Positions 43,298-56,826 of a stretch of DNA of 64,000 nt are shown here, in pieces. The position numbers were made by a program, and so were the translations under genes. The first letter of the stretch is position 1. The number at the start of each line of letters is the position of its first letter. Below the pieces are notes generated by a model. It ran no database searches and was not told the DNA's origin. It saw nothing but the letters and a program-made list of their open reading frames with translations. This stretch comes from Hermodice carunculata (taxonomy: Eukaryota; Annelida; Polychaeta; Eunicida; Amphinomidae): positions 24,458,739-24,522,738 of the forward strand of contig OZ026630.1 of NCBI GenBank assembly GCA_964020975.1. Direction: 5' to 3'.

Positions 43298-46200
43298 CTG
43301 TTCAGAAGAAAGTTGTATGTATGATGAAAAAATAACATTAAAGTTAGTCAAATGTTCAGCATGTAGTCTAGGTTACTTACTATTGCAAACAATAATCTAC
43401 AACTAGAAGAAGCCTTGAAATACTGTTTTGTAATGTAAGCAGCTTGAAATTTTGTTTTCATTCTTAACATATTTGTACAGTTCAAATATAGACAAATTGC
43501 ACGAGATTATGTTCTCGATTTTTAAATAAAAGGCACAATGTCCTGTTCAAGTTTGACACTTTTATCTATATACTTACAACATTCAATTAAATAGTCCAAC
43601 TATATACATTATCACAAACACTACACCCAATGAAAGTTACCAATATGCAAACAATATTTGCTAAGATGAATGACGCTTATACAACTAACATCCAAAACGT
43701 TAATAGAAGCTCAAAATTCCTTTAAATGGACATTGGCGTGTTCCATTTGCTGCAAGAAATGACAAAGTGCAGCTAATGCAGGAAACACGACATGTAATTG
43801 TGAGCTACAAGAAATATCATCATATAGCTCGAAACTCTTTGCAATTTTTAAAATTACATGGTACTATCAGAATTGACATCACTTCTTTAAACTGTCCGGC
43901 AAGCTTGTACTTTACATATACAGATTGTAAAATATAGAGTACACAATGCAATGTAATTTTTCAGTAAAGTTTGGATATCATTGTGATGAATGACACCACC
44001 ATAGCTAATTGCTATGATTTGATGGGACTGATATCAATGGTTACAATACAGCCTGCAATGTTTTCCCAATTGGGTACTCTACTGGCTTATACCTGGATAA
44101 CGGAATAAACACTTACTGACTAATCTTTCATTGTCAAATGCTCTAAGCTGCCGAATTTCCTGATAACTGAGCTCAGCAAAGAAAAGATCCACGTTCACAA
44201 AGTTTTTCCTGTGTTGAAATAACAAAAATGACGGTTTAGTATGGTTTGACCATATTAAAGGCTCAGAGGATATTTGCAAATTGAAAGCAACTATATATCT
44301 TTGATCACAACCGATCCCTAAGAAAAAACCTACCCTGCATCTGCTCCCTCTTTGGTTTTGTCACATTTTCACAGCAAACGTTGATGAACTTGGCCCTTGA
44401 CTTGTGAGGCCATATGTACCTTATACAATTGCTCATAATTATAATGTAGCCCAACATGAGTAATATCAGCTGAAAACTGACTGAGTTGTGGTCAGATAAA
44501 AACCTTCAAATGGCTAAATGAACTTGATCTTTGACCTTTTGATATATAATGTACATTACAGATATATGGATTGTTACAATTCTTACGTTTGACTCCAAAA
44601 TGATGCAAACCGAATGGCAGTTAATTGGCTTGCAGCTAGTTGAATATCTTCAGATGGCCAAATGACCTTGACCATTGACTTTCAAAGGCCGTATGTAAAT
44701 GCACGTCGTTTACGCCTGAGTTTGGTTATGCAACAAACTTAAACCTCATCGAAATCCATTGATAAGTTGTTGAGGTACATGCCAAAATATGTTTTTTGCA
44801 GTAGACCAGATTACCCGTAAAATGTGGTCAAGGTCACAACTTGAGTGCACCGTAGAAAAGAATATTACACGTGGTACATTGTTAAAGGTTGTTTCAAAGG
44901 TCTTGGTTAAGTCAGTGTTATAACCTTCCGAATCTTAAATAAAAATTGAAAAGGTCAAAACGTGCAAATTGTCGGTTGAGGTAATAAATCATGCATCAGT
45001 TGCAAAGCGTCAATATACAAATGTAATGCTGCTAAAATGGTAAATATATTGATAATAATGGGGCTATTTTAAGCCGCCAGGACGGTCTATACTTACACTA
45101 GGCGTGGCTTGCATTGTTGCTAGCAATAACGACCACATACAATATAACTGACCTTCATATGTGGCTAATTCGTTATGATGTCCTTGTATATAATTATAAA
45201 AAGTTCAACTGCATGAAACTTTGGCAAAATTCAAACTAAAGAGATCATGTTCCTCTATTGTATTTGTGTCTTTTTGTCTAGAACCACTTCCTAGTAGTCG
45301 TTACCCTATTCCGCAGTCCGAACTCTTTACTCTCCATAAGCTAACCTGTCACTGTATAACCTATGTACATATGAAAGTGATATTGTCCATATTGCGCACG
45401 TTCCTCTGTAGAATTTTGACATAGGCTGTATTAGCCCAAATAAATTAAAGGGTCTTCAGCGGGTAGCTGGTCAGAACATGTTTCGGAGCCTGTACCCGTA
45501 CATATCTCTCTGAGAAGCGGCTCCTTGTCTAAGCTAAATATTCAGCAAAGACAACCACGTAATAATGAATAAATGTAAACATGGCAAATGATGAATTAGC
45601 TAAATACGTGACGTTCTGCTTATAAATGCAGAGCTTCATTCTGAATGAAGAATACCTGTCAAAACAAACATAATCACTAAATGTGTATAGTACAAGTTCA
45701 GATAAGAAGAATTTGATTTACCCGTGAACTAGTATGGACCTTTTCCAGCTGGATAGCTTATCTTATTTAAACCACCTGCCAGTGTATAACTGAAGTAGAA
45801 ACAAGCTGGGCCATTATATTCAGTCCCAGTGATTGTAAAATAAGCAGTTGTAGCTAGACCACCTGTACAAACGGAGGGAAATCCTAATAAGTACTGCAAC
45901 AATGGACATCCTGCACCAGAAATGTGAAACAAACCCCATGATGACACCTACTCCTCACTTTGAATGTCTCCAAAAAATAAAGCTCTATTTCGCTACCAAC
46001 CCAGAGTCAATGTTTCAACGTAATGGGTCAGGTTTGTGACATTTGAGTAAATACTGTCAAATTTGAGTATTTTTGGATATTGAGTGCATATGTGCTTAGG
46101 CATGACAGAAAAGAAGGAAAGTCATCAGCATTTAAGTTAGAAACATGTCATCAAAACAATATTTTTCTTGACCCGATTTTAAGTACAATTAGGCAAACTT

Positions 46201-49200
46201 GTGACTGTCGTCGGCCGCTGCTTGCTACCGATAACCCCTGGGGTTTAACCTGACAGAAAACATGTAAGGTTAAAATGTCTGAAAGTGAATATCGAAACAG
46301 AATGATGCCAAAAATAAAATTGAGTAACAAAACAAGCAAGTCTAAAATATGTAAAATTATTGTAGCTAAACTTTATATGATGTTTGGATATTAACAGCCA
46401 AATTTGTGGGGCAAGTCAGAAGAATGAAAGTCATTAGTATTTAAGTCAAGACAATGCAATCAAAATACAATTTTTCTTAACCAGATATGATTCAAGTACA
46501 ATTACGCAAACTTGTTACTGTCGTAGGCTAGTGCTTGCTACCGATAGCCCCTGGGGGTTAACCTATCAGAAAACAGACTGGCTTAAAATGTCTAAAAGAC
46601 AGATATTATACAACAGAATGATGTCAAAAAATAAAATTAAGTAGGCAGGTCTAAAATCTCTAAAATCATGGAAACCAAACTTTCTGACCATCTCTGGATA
46701 TTTACAGCAAAATTTGTAATTTGTAGAAACATTTGATCAAAAGTACATTTTTGAACTCTCTTGACTCAAAGTTTACTGTAAATAAATTTGGTTGCAGATG
46801 CAAAGTCCTGAAATTGAGAACAAATGCGACCAAATCTCAAAATTAGTGACAAAAATGTATTACATCCAATAGCTTCCGAAATATTATAGTCAGGCAAAGG
46901 ATTGTTAACTACTCCAAAGTTAAACTCATCAATTTTGTGATAGAATTCAACACTATATCTGTCATCAGTGACCCGAATATCCAAGCCCAGAAACACATCT
47001 CTGAAACCACCTGAATTGTTACCTTCCAAAGAGATATTTTTTTATCATCAGGAAAACTTCCCCTTCACAGCGGGGGCACCGATGGAACGGGGCAAATTCC
47101 ATGATGCGTCTAATATACATGTACAATTAATCCATCATCCTTATTGACACAGATAATATGTATACGTTAAAAATTAAGTATCTATAATTAATAATTCGTG
47201 ATTTGTGTCCTCCGCACCAAAACTAGAGATAAACCACTCACTGAGATAAAACTCTAGAAATCGCAAGGACAAGTACATAAAACATGTTACATATATACAA
47301 TGTAGAACATAAAGCTTCCAGTGGTATAATCATTGAAAAAGACCAGATAAAACATACTATGTATCCACATGTATTTATAGGGTTCCTTCCACAAATGCTC
47401 TTCTCATCTTCCAGGCCTTTGTTATGTATTTTTTGCTTGCTGCATCAAAAAGCCACCCCACTTCATCCCCGTGATCGAAAGCAAGATTACCAAGCAGCAG
47501 GGACAATTTAGGGAAGACGCAAAAATTTTCCAGATATACCTTTTGTTACCCTTTGATAATTCGTTTTCTAACCATTTCCAAATTTCTTGCAGAACTGAAA
47601 ATAGGTTTGGGCACAAAAACATAAAACGTTGCAAATTTTCACGACCATTGTGACAGAGTGGACAGTTACTATCTGTGACTTTTTTCCATCTTAAAAGATC
47701 TTGAATCTCAAGACATCCGGTTCTTGCCTTACATTTTAAACATGCACTTTCGAAATATGTCATAGTAAATAAACACTTTTCTGCGAATGAAGATCTCTTC
47801 AAGATTCTATAGTTTGACAACGATGCTGTGTTATAGATTACGCTGAAAAATCTGTGTACATAATTATCAATGCTTAATTTCTTGAATGAAAGGAGCCAGT
47901 CTCCATCTCGACCGTACATTGTATTGTCCAAACCCAGTTCTGTATAAATTTTTCCCGATCTCTTTCAAACATGGCCACGAAGAATAATTCCCATTCTTAT
48001 ATGACATTTCTATATCTTTTGAGTAAATTTCTTCAGCAACTTCACTAAAATTTTGTACATTTACACAAGCAATGTCATAAATATATCTTGCGTTGTTTGA
48101 TCTCATTTCAAAGTCCTTAAACGTGCCGTCCACAAAAGTTACATTCATGTTGACAAAAAAACCCCGCTCATTGTAACAATGTGAATACAAAAGGTAAAAT
48201 CAGACTGTGTGGGATATTCAGCAGGAAATAAGAATATTTGTCCGTGTCAAATTCATGGAAAATTGGAAATATGTCTTTATTGGCTAATTATACGAATACC
48301 TCAATTTCTGCAAAGTCTCCACACTGAGAAAAGAATCGCAAAACATTCTTTGGGGATTTTTTTAAAAAAGAAAGATTAAGAGCGAACTCATTTTTGTTTT
48401 ATATATAGGATGTGTTAGCTTTGAGGTGACAGAAGCCTTTAATTACCTCCTGAACAAACTGAATTTCGTGTGTTTCTCTCTTACACCCCATAGGCGTAGA
48501 GTGGACAATAAATAGAACTGAGCATTTTCAACAGGCAAAGTAATCACAATAATAATAAAAAACAAGAGGACTGTGACAGTCCTGTGCTCAGCTGACATGT
48601 TCATATATCCTTGCGGTGTTTTCAGTATCTGCCCCCCAAAAGAACAAAGAAATTCATCAAAAATCCAAAAATCAACGGAGCATGACCATTTGAACAAATC
48701 TGGTGGAGGTACATTGCCACCAGATGGGAAATCGATCTGACTGACGGTTTCGGAGAAGTCAAAAATGTGAATCGGCATTAGAATGTCCACTGATGTACAA
48801 AATAATCAATAGGAAAGCTGCATTTACCGATAAGTACCCGAATTGAAAAAAAAACGTTAAAAAAAAAATCCACTGCATTTCACCTACTGAACAACTTTGT
48901 TTGACCCTTCCACAAGAAACATATCCACAAAATTTCAGCTTAATCTGAGTGACGGTTCTGATGACGTCAAAAATACCACCACCACCACCCAAAAAATTGC
49001 CCCCCCCCCCAACAAAAAAATAATAGTAATAATAAAAAAAATCATAGGGAATGTAAAAATCAATGGAACATGTCCATTTGAGCTGTCTGGTAGAGACACC
49101 CCCCCCCTCAAGGTACATTGCCACCAATTTTGAAGTCAATCTGGCTGACGGTTTCGGTGAAGAAAAAAATGTGAATTAGCATTAGAAGGCCCATTGACTT

Positions 49201-52200
49201 ACATAGTAGTAAGAAAGCTAAATTTAACGATAAGTACTGGAACTGAAAAAAAAAATCATTAAAAATCAGGACTTCGACAGCAGTGCCACCTAGTGAACAA
49301 CTTTGTTTGACCCTTCCACAAGGAACATATCCACCAAGTTTCAAGTTAATCTGAGAGACGGTTCTGCACAACAATTGAAAAATAGCAATAACACACAATT
49401 TAAAAAAAAAACAAAAAACGAAAATTAAAAAAAAAAAAAATTGAAAAAAAAAAAAATAGAAAAAAGGGGCCACCTAGTGAACACATTAGGAAATAACAGC
49501 CCCCAGGAGTGTTCTTTTATGATATTAAAGCAATCAGGTGAGCAGTTTCGGAGAAGAAAATTTGTTTAAGATTTGCCCCCCCCCCCAAAAAAAAAATTAT
49601 GAAAAATATAAAAAATTACCGATGAGTACCCGAATTGAAAAAAAATCGTAAAAATCATTAATCTGCAGCATAGCCACCCAGTGAACCACTTCTTTTGACC
49701 CCTGACAAGAAACATATCCACCAAATTTCAGCTAAATCTGAGTGATGCTTCTGAAGAAGTCAAAAATAGCAAAAAAAAAAACACCCCCCAAAGAAAACAT
49801 AAAAAAGGAGGGAAAAAAGAAACAAAACAAAAGAAAACAAAAAAAAAACAAAAAACAAACAAACAAAAAAAACAAAAAAACAAAAAACAAAAAAAAAAAA
49901 AAAACCCCATAAAAATAAAATCGCAGGAACAAATTAAGATCTAGGAGTCTCTATCAAAGCAATCGGGTGAGCAATTTCGGAGAAGATTTTTTAAAATTTG
50001 CCCCCCCCCCCCAAAAAAAAATTAAAATAAAAAAAAAAAATCATAGGAAATACAAAAATCAATGCAGCGTGTCCATTTGAACTGTCTGGTAGAGACACAC
50101 CACAAGGTACATTGCCACCAATTTTGAAGTCAATCTGGCTGACGGAGAAGAAATAAAAAATGTAAATTAGCATTAGAATGCCCATTGACGTACATACTAG
50201 TAGGAAAGCTGCATTTACCTATAAGTACTGGAATTGAAAAAAATCATTAAAAATCAGGAATCCACAGCAGTGCCACCTGGTGAACAACTTTGTTTGACCC
50301 TCCCAGAAGGAACATATCTACCAAGTTTCAGGTTAATCTGAGAGACGGTTCTAGACAAGAAATGAAAAATAGTAATAACACACAAAAATTAAAACAAAGA
50401 TAAGAAAATTGAAAAAAAGAAAAGAAATAAAATAGAAAAAAAAAATGCAGGACCACCTGGTGAGCACATTAGGAAATAAGAGCCCCCAGGAGTGTTCTTG
50501 TATGATACAAAGCAATCAGGTAAGCAGTTTCGGAGAAGAAAATTTGTTTACATCCCCCCGCCCCAAAAAAAGATAAAATCATACAAAATTTTAAAAAATT
50601 ACCGATGAGTACCCGAATTGAAAAAAAATGGTAAAAATCATTAATCTGCTGTATTGCCACCTAGTGAACAACTTTGTTTGAAACTTCCACAAGGAACATA
50701 TCCACCACGTTTCAGCTTAATCTGTGTGACGGCTCTGGAGAAGAAGTCGCAAATAGCAATTACACTTAAAAAAAAAATATTTTTTTTTGAAAATCCAAGC
50801 ACTGTCGAACAAATTAAAAACTAGGAGTTCCTAGGAGTGTTCCTGTGTGATATCAAAGCAATCGGGTGAGCAGTTTCAGAGAAGATGATTTTTGAGATTT
50901 GGCGCAAAAAAGAACAAGAAAAAAATCAACAAAAAATCATTGGAGCGTGACCATTCGGACAAATTTGGTAGAGACTCACCCGAGGTACATTGGCATTAAG
51001 TTTGAAGTGAATCTGGCTGACGGCTTGGCAAAGAAGTCGATTTTTGGCAACGTACGACGGACGAAGGACAAGATAGACTCAGCTACTGACAAGTCAGCTG
51101 AGCTAGAAATGATAAGAGCACGTCGCTACTTTTTGTAAAAAATGAATTGTTGTATTGATTTGATACTACTACAAAAGCTACTCACTGCACAAACTGTTGA
51201 TCCACATTCTCCCGGGTCTTCTGCTTCTTCATCAGTTGTCCCAGCATGTTTAAATTAGTTTTCAGATCTCTGCTGTGTTTTTGCAATCTGTCATCAAAAT
51301 TATCGATTTGTCGTGAAAGTGGCTTAAAGAAAGTAGTAACAAGATCCTTTACAACACCATTTTTTGCCGAAAGGGCGAGTTGGGTCAAGGTCAAACTTGT
51401 GTTCTTTGCAATTGGATCTGCTTCACCAGTTTTGATTTTCTCAGGATAGGCCATGTTTATCTGTGGCTTCTTAAATAGAGTTAGATTACGTGCTTGTGCC
51501 AAGAACATGTTTTTGTTGAAATATTTCTGGACATTATCAACAAAAGTCAGTTTCTGATTATACCAGCTTACTATATCTTTTTCTAGTTTTTTCAGATTTG
51601 TTCTGGACGGTTCAACAAGCATAGATCTAACTTTCGATACAAATGTCTGAATGTAGCTACTAGCGTTATTTGTTTTGGCTAAATTTATCTCTCTCATCAG
51701 ATCATGTATAGAACGCCTGTCCAGCAGTTGGTCATTCATGGCTTGTTGAAATATATCTCTATCGTTTTTTAAATGTGCATAATTGGAGTCGACGTCGAAA
51801 TCTAAAGTCATGAATGAACCGGATTTTATAGCTTCTAGTTTTAGGTTGACCTTGTCATTCCAAGTCTGTATCCGAGTTAAAAGATTTTCAAATTCCTTGA
51901 TACATTTCAACATAGCAGGTAGTTCAACCTTGAGGGTGTGGTAAGCCTCGTCTGTTACTACCAACAATTTCTGAATGTCCATTTCAAGGGCCCAGATACT
52001 TAGGTTCCGAGATTTTTTTTCCAACCCTTGCAGTTTGGTGATCAGGTAGCTGATAACATCTTGAACACTGCTTTTTCTCTGCCCACATTTCGCTTTTTCT
52101 CGCTGGTCTTTTAGGATCCTGTTTGGTAAGGTCATGTGACCATGGTACCTTGCCAACTTCTCTATCGCAGGGACTTGGTTTTCCAATGCTACCCAATATC

Positions 52201-55200
52201 GCTGCAATGCGTCTTTGATGCCTTTTAACTGAACCCACATTTCGCCTATTTTGGATATTGATGATGCTGGGTAAGTCATATCTCGTAACACTTGATCGAA
52301 GAAAACTATCCAGTTCTGTAACTGCGAGACCAGTGCATCGGTGTCCCGAGACAATGAAGCACCCATGATTCCAAAAGCCTTCTCATAGGAAGCATTCAGC
52401 TCCGGTATGGGGCTCAGCAACCGTAGGTCACGATCCTTCTTGAAGACCTCAAACACAAACGTCCTGACTGCTACTTCCAATTTCGAAAAAATTGACAATT
52501 TTTTATTCTTGACATTTGTATTCAAAAGTTTGTACATCGTGTCATATGTCTTCACTATGGTCTGAAAATACTGAATCTCGAAACCGAATATTGACTTATC
52601 AACCCGTGATCTAGCTGTATGAGCAGTGATGACCTTATTTCGGAGTTTTGTTATATCGTCCCTCAGTATACTTGCAGCACTCAAGGAAGATATTGCAGCG
52701 TACGACAGGACAGGCTCAAAGACAACACGTTTACATGGCTCGATGCATTTATTCGTGCAGTTTTCCTTCTGGTACATGGCTGAAATACAAAACATTCATG
52801 TTGGTTTAAACATATTTTATTTCAAAAAAACAATTGGTCAATTTTGCCACACATTGCCTATATGAGGACCTCTTGTACAAGCAGTGACGAAACAGACACG
52901 GAAGTGTTGAACTGCCAGATAACTGATAGTTGGTACATCGCTTTATGTACAGATAGGAGACGAGGTCGAGGAGGGAAAAAAGAGAAGACTATTGGACGAG
53001 TACATGTGCTAAGTATAATTTACCACAACTTAGTCTTGCGATGGAATATACAATCACGTAGCAGGTTGCAAGTTGAAAGTAAGTTATCTTTAAATCTTTC
53101 GGTCGATTTGATGTAACTGGGAACTGATCGAAAAATGTCATAATTGACACTCTTGTTTTGCCTGTTACGCCACACAGTAGGGTTTTCAGATTAAATGTTG
53201 CAAAGGGGGTAATTTCAGTTTGGAGTTTGTCCCTTTGTGTTGCATATTTGCTACGCTGAGAAAAGTAGTGGAAATAATCGTGAGCAGAATATCCGCAGGA
53301 ATATAGTGGTAAAGCCGACAAACCCATCTTGTACAAGTCTGAATTCAACTGGCTGAAACCCATCCTCATTCTGATATAGATTATGCCAATCATCCTTTCC
53401 CAAAACTGAAATAATTCGTTCCCTTTAGGTTTGTTTTTATTTCATTTGCTTTTAAATTTTTCATTTTTTTTTTCAGAATGGGTCCTTGCTTTCGGAAGAA
53501 GATTCCATTCTCTGATGGTAGACGAAAAGAAAGAATAATAGTGCATGTTTTTCTTAGCAGGAAGAGGTGTAATAGTCTGTCTTGATCTATTTCTGCCACT
53601 GGGTAGATGAGGGACAACTTAAAAAGTTAATCGGGTGCAAGTCCGTTCACTATTTTAGTCATGAGAACTATTTTTTTTGTTTGCGCCGCTTTTCTGAAAG
53701 GGTTTCCCAGCCTGTTTCTTCATATATTTTACTATGGTTCCTTTAGGTACTAACTGGTAGGGTTTTAGATTTGCAGGGTTGAAGGTGACTGGCCATGATT
53801 TGCCCAATCTGACATTGAAGAAAGATTTTGATTTAGAGTGTTTGCCCCTTCAACTGGGTCATCAACTTTAATATGCAAAGGTATATCGTCCAGAAAGAGA
53901 CGTATATGAGCTTTACCGATACGTACGATATCATTGACATAAATCAACAACATGGGCGGGCCTAGTACAGAGCCCTGCGGGACACCTGCCTCGATGCCGC
54001 CCCAAGCGGACGCTTCATCATGGCTAACAACACGTTGACGCCTATCAAAAGATATTTTTCCACCCATTGTAATATATTCCTACGGATCCCTGCTTTCTTC
54101 AGTTTATGGAAATACTTTGTCGACATTCATGTTAAGTTGACCCTGCACACTGGCATGTTCACGATTTGTTAAGGGGGCGGGGGTGAGGGTGATGGGGGGA
54201 GGGGGAGAGAGGCGCGAATGGAACATTTGACAAAATTTTCTCGGCGAAGGAGCAAAATTTTTCTTTGGGGATCCTGGGGGCATTTTTCCCTGAAACGGTT
54301 TCGAAATATGGTTTGCAATACTGTATTCTAACCTTTGGGGATAAAGGTGTAGTCCAAATTAATGATAATAAGTTCATAGAAGATATGTTTATTTTTATTT
54401 CTGTGTGGGAGATAACTATATATGAGCAGATCACTGACAACATGCACGAAGTCTGATCTTGTGACCTCTGTGGAACGAATGTGAAATGAGGCTTTAGTTT
54501 AGGCTACTCTATCGATATGTTAGTAACGCAATTAGCCCGTTTTTCCAAATTAAAGTAATTATCACTGGAAACCTTCAACTTTACTCTTTTATAATTTTTG
54601 GCTTCGCCACACCCAACCTTCTAATCATCAATATTGTTTACTGGCATTCGATTAAATAGAAGAAAGGGTAGAGTGAACAAAAATACAGTGCATAGGATGA
54701 ATTTCAAGAACGAGCCTTTTCTTTAATGACTATAATACAAATTAAAGATAGTTATGATTACTATTCATAAAACAACGAAATGCATTCAACTCTTTCAAAC
54801 TAAGAACCTAATCGACAAGCAGAAAAAGTATTCAATCTACACCAACATAAAACACTTGGTTGTTAATTTAAATCTCATTACTTGCGCTGCTAATCATGCA
54901 AACTGTTGAGCAATCCTTTTAAACTAAGAATCCAACTTAGAAGTAGCAAAAATCGTTTAATTTTCATCCACATAAACATCTGGGTTTTTTTTTCAAATTT
55001 TATTACTTTCGGTGCTAATTGAGCAATCTGTTAAGCAATTTTGCACGACATGTTTATTATGTATATACTTTTAATTTACTCAAGTTGGACTGAAAAACTT
55101 AAAGGATGCTTCTGTGAATGTTGTCTTAATTTCAACTTTAGATAAAATACTGTTTTTGTGTTATTATCCGTTGCTATTAATTTGTTGAGAAACTACTCAA

Positions 55201-56766
55201 TGCAAATCCCAGGTAATAAACCTTATCAAATCGCATGCTATTTACTCTATCTATATTCTATTGAAAGAAAATACGGTTGTGAATGAAGTCAGTCCCAAAT
55301 ACTCCTTTTGTACTTGTACGCCTGTCTCCCTGTTACTTCTTTAAGTTGAGACTAATGTGCGCTAAGGAGAGCTGTTGACAGGGAAGATCCTCCGCTGAAA
55401 ATGTCCTTCAATAAACTTTGTGAAAGTGTAACAATTACTTGTATCAATTAGAAAATGAACCAAGCTCAGGATGCACTAATGAAACGCAATGCTCTCTTGC
55501 AACCGTCGACTCGTTTGGCTGGGAAAGCATTATTATATGGAATGCAATTTGAAAAATGAGGTACGTAAATTGAAACACTGAGACAGAGCACGGCTGGCGT
55601 GTTTTACTTGGCCACTGGACAACATTTTTGTGAAGAAAAGTGATGAAGGGTCTGCGTTAGCTGTCTGAGTTTCCAAACACCCCCCCCATACTTTCGATTC
55701 AGGCTCTATAGTTCTGCCCTTAAGAATATCTGGTTTGCAGCAATGTTATCGGAAGAATGCAAATCAGAAAAGAAGACCGTATTCGTCGTGATGACGTCTT
55801 GTAGGCCTATTAACAGTTCGTCCCAAGGCCATATTTTGAATGGAAATACTGAATTTGTTTCTTGATTTGTACCAAAATTATATGGATCCGTTGGGCTATA
55901 GTTATGTTATATCTCTTACAAGGAACTTTATGGGTTATCTGCAATTAGGTGAAATGTTACCTTCACATGACACATTTCCTAAATGCATAAAGTGACGATA
56001 ATTAAAGACTTGATTGGATTTCAACCATTTCAGTGTTCAATAACATTTTATAGAGACCTTTAAAATCTGGCATTTATTTTTATCCAGCTGAAGCCGTGGA
56101 TGATTTTGGTTATTTCATTTCACACATTTTATTATGTCCCCGCATTGCTAATATCGTTGCTGTTCCTGATTGATTCGTGTGGTAGACCGCTCCTTCTGCT
56201 TCCTGTACTTGAAACAGACATAAAATATACTTATTTAATTTCTGAGTACAGACTTACCCGCTGGCTGATTTAGGCAAGTAAAATATTCATCAACACTGCA
56301 AACGGGCGGCCCACCTGGCAATAAATGAAAACGTTTACTTATTTTGCATCATTTAAAAATGTTAATGCACGTATGAATATGACATGTAAATATTGTTTGT
56401 TATAACATCGTGGAAAATAATTTGCAACTGGAAGAATTAAAAACTTGATTACATTAAAGGACAACACTTTTCGTTATTCGCGGACATGCTCAAATTCAGT
56501 TAATTATCTTTTTTTCCAGCCTCAAAGCATTCTTGAAAATGATAGTGTGCCAGTGGTCAAATTTTGGAAGTTTCGAATTTGAAATTATTCCTACCAACTC
56601 GCAACTTTTTCACGAGGATTTTTTTCGAACTTTCAAGGAAACATTCGATGCTTATACAATCTTCAAATTAAAACAAATCGTTTCCATATCTGTCTCAATA
56701 ATGGTAGGATAATAGTAAATCGGCGCTAATTTTTTCATTGTATATATTCAATTACAGGTAGAAGTT

Positions 56767-56826
<60 letters not shown>

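Noticed and set aside
49108-49932. Phe-rich minus-strand frames resembling membrane proteins
   Set aside because: They translate poly-A/T runs inside the ~1-kb repeat units; hydrophobicity is from TTT codons.
51984-52238. A second gene overlapping the giant channel exon in another frame
   Set aside because: It is a shorter shadow frame; the long frame joins conserved channel exons at both ends.
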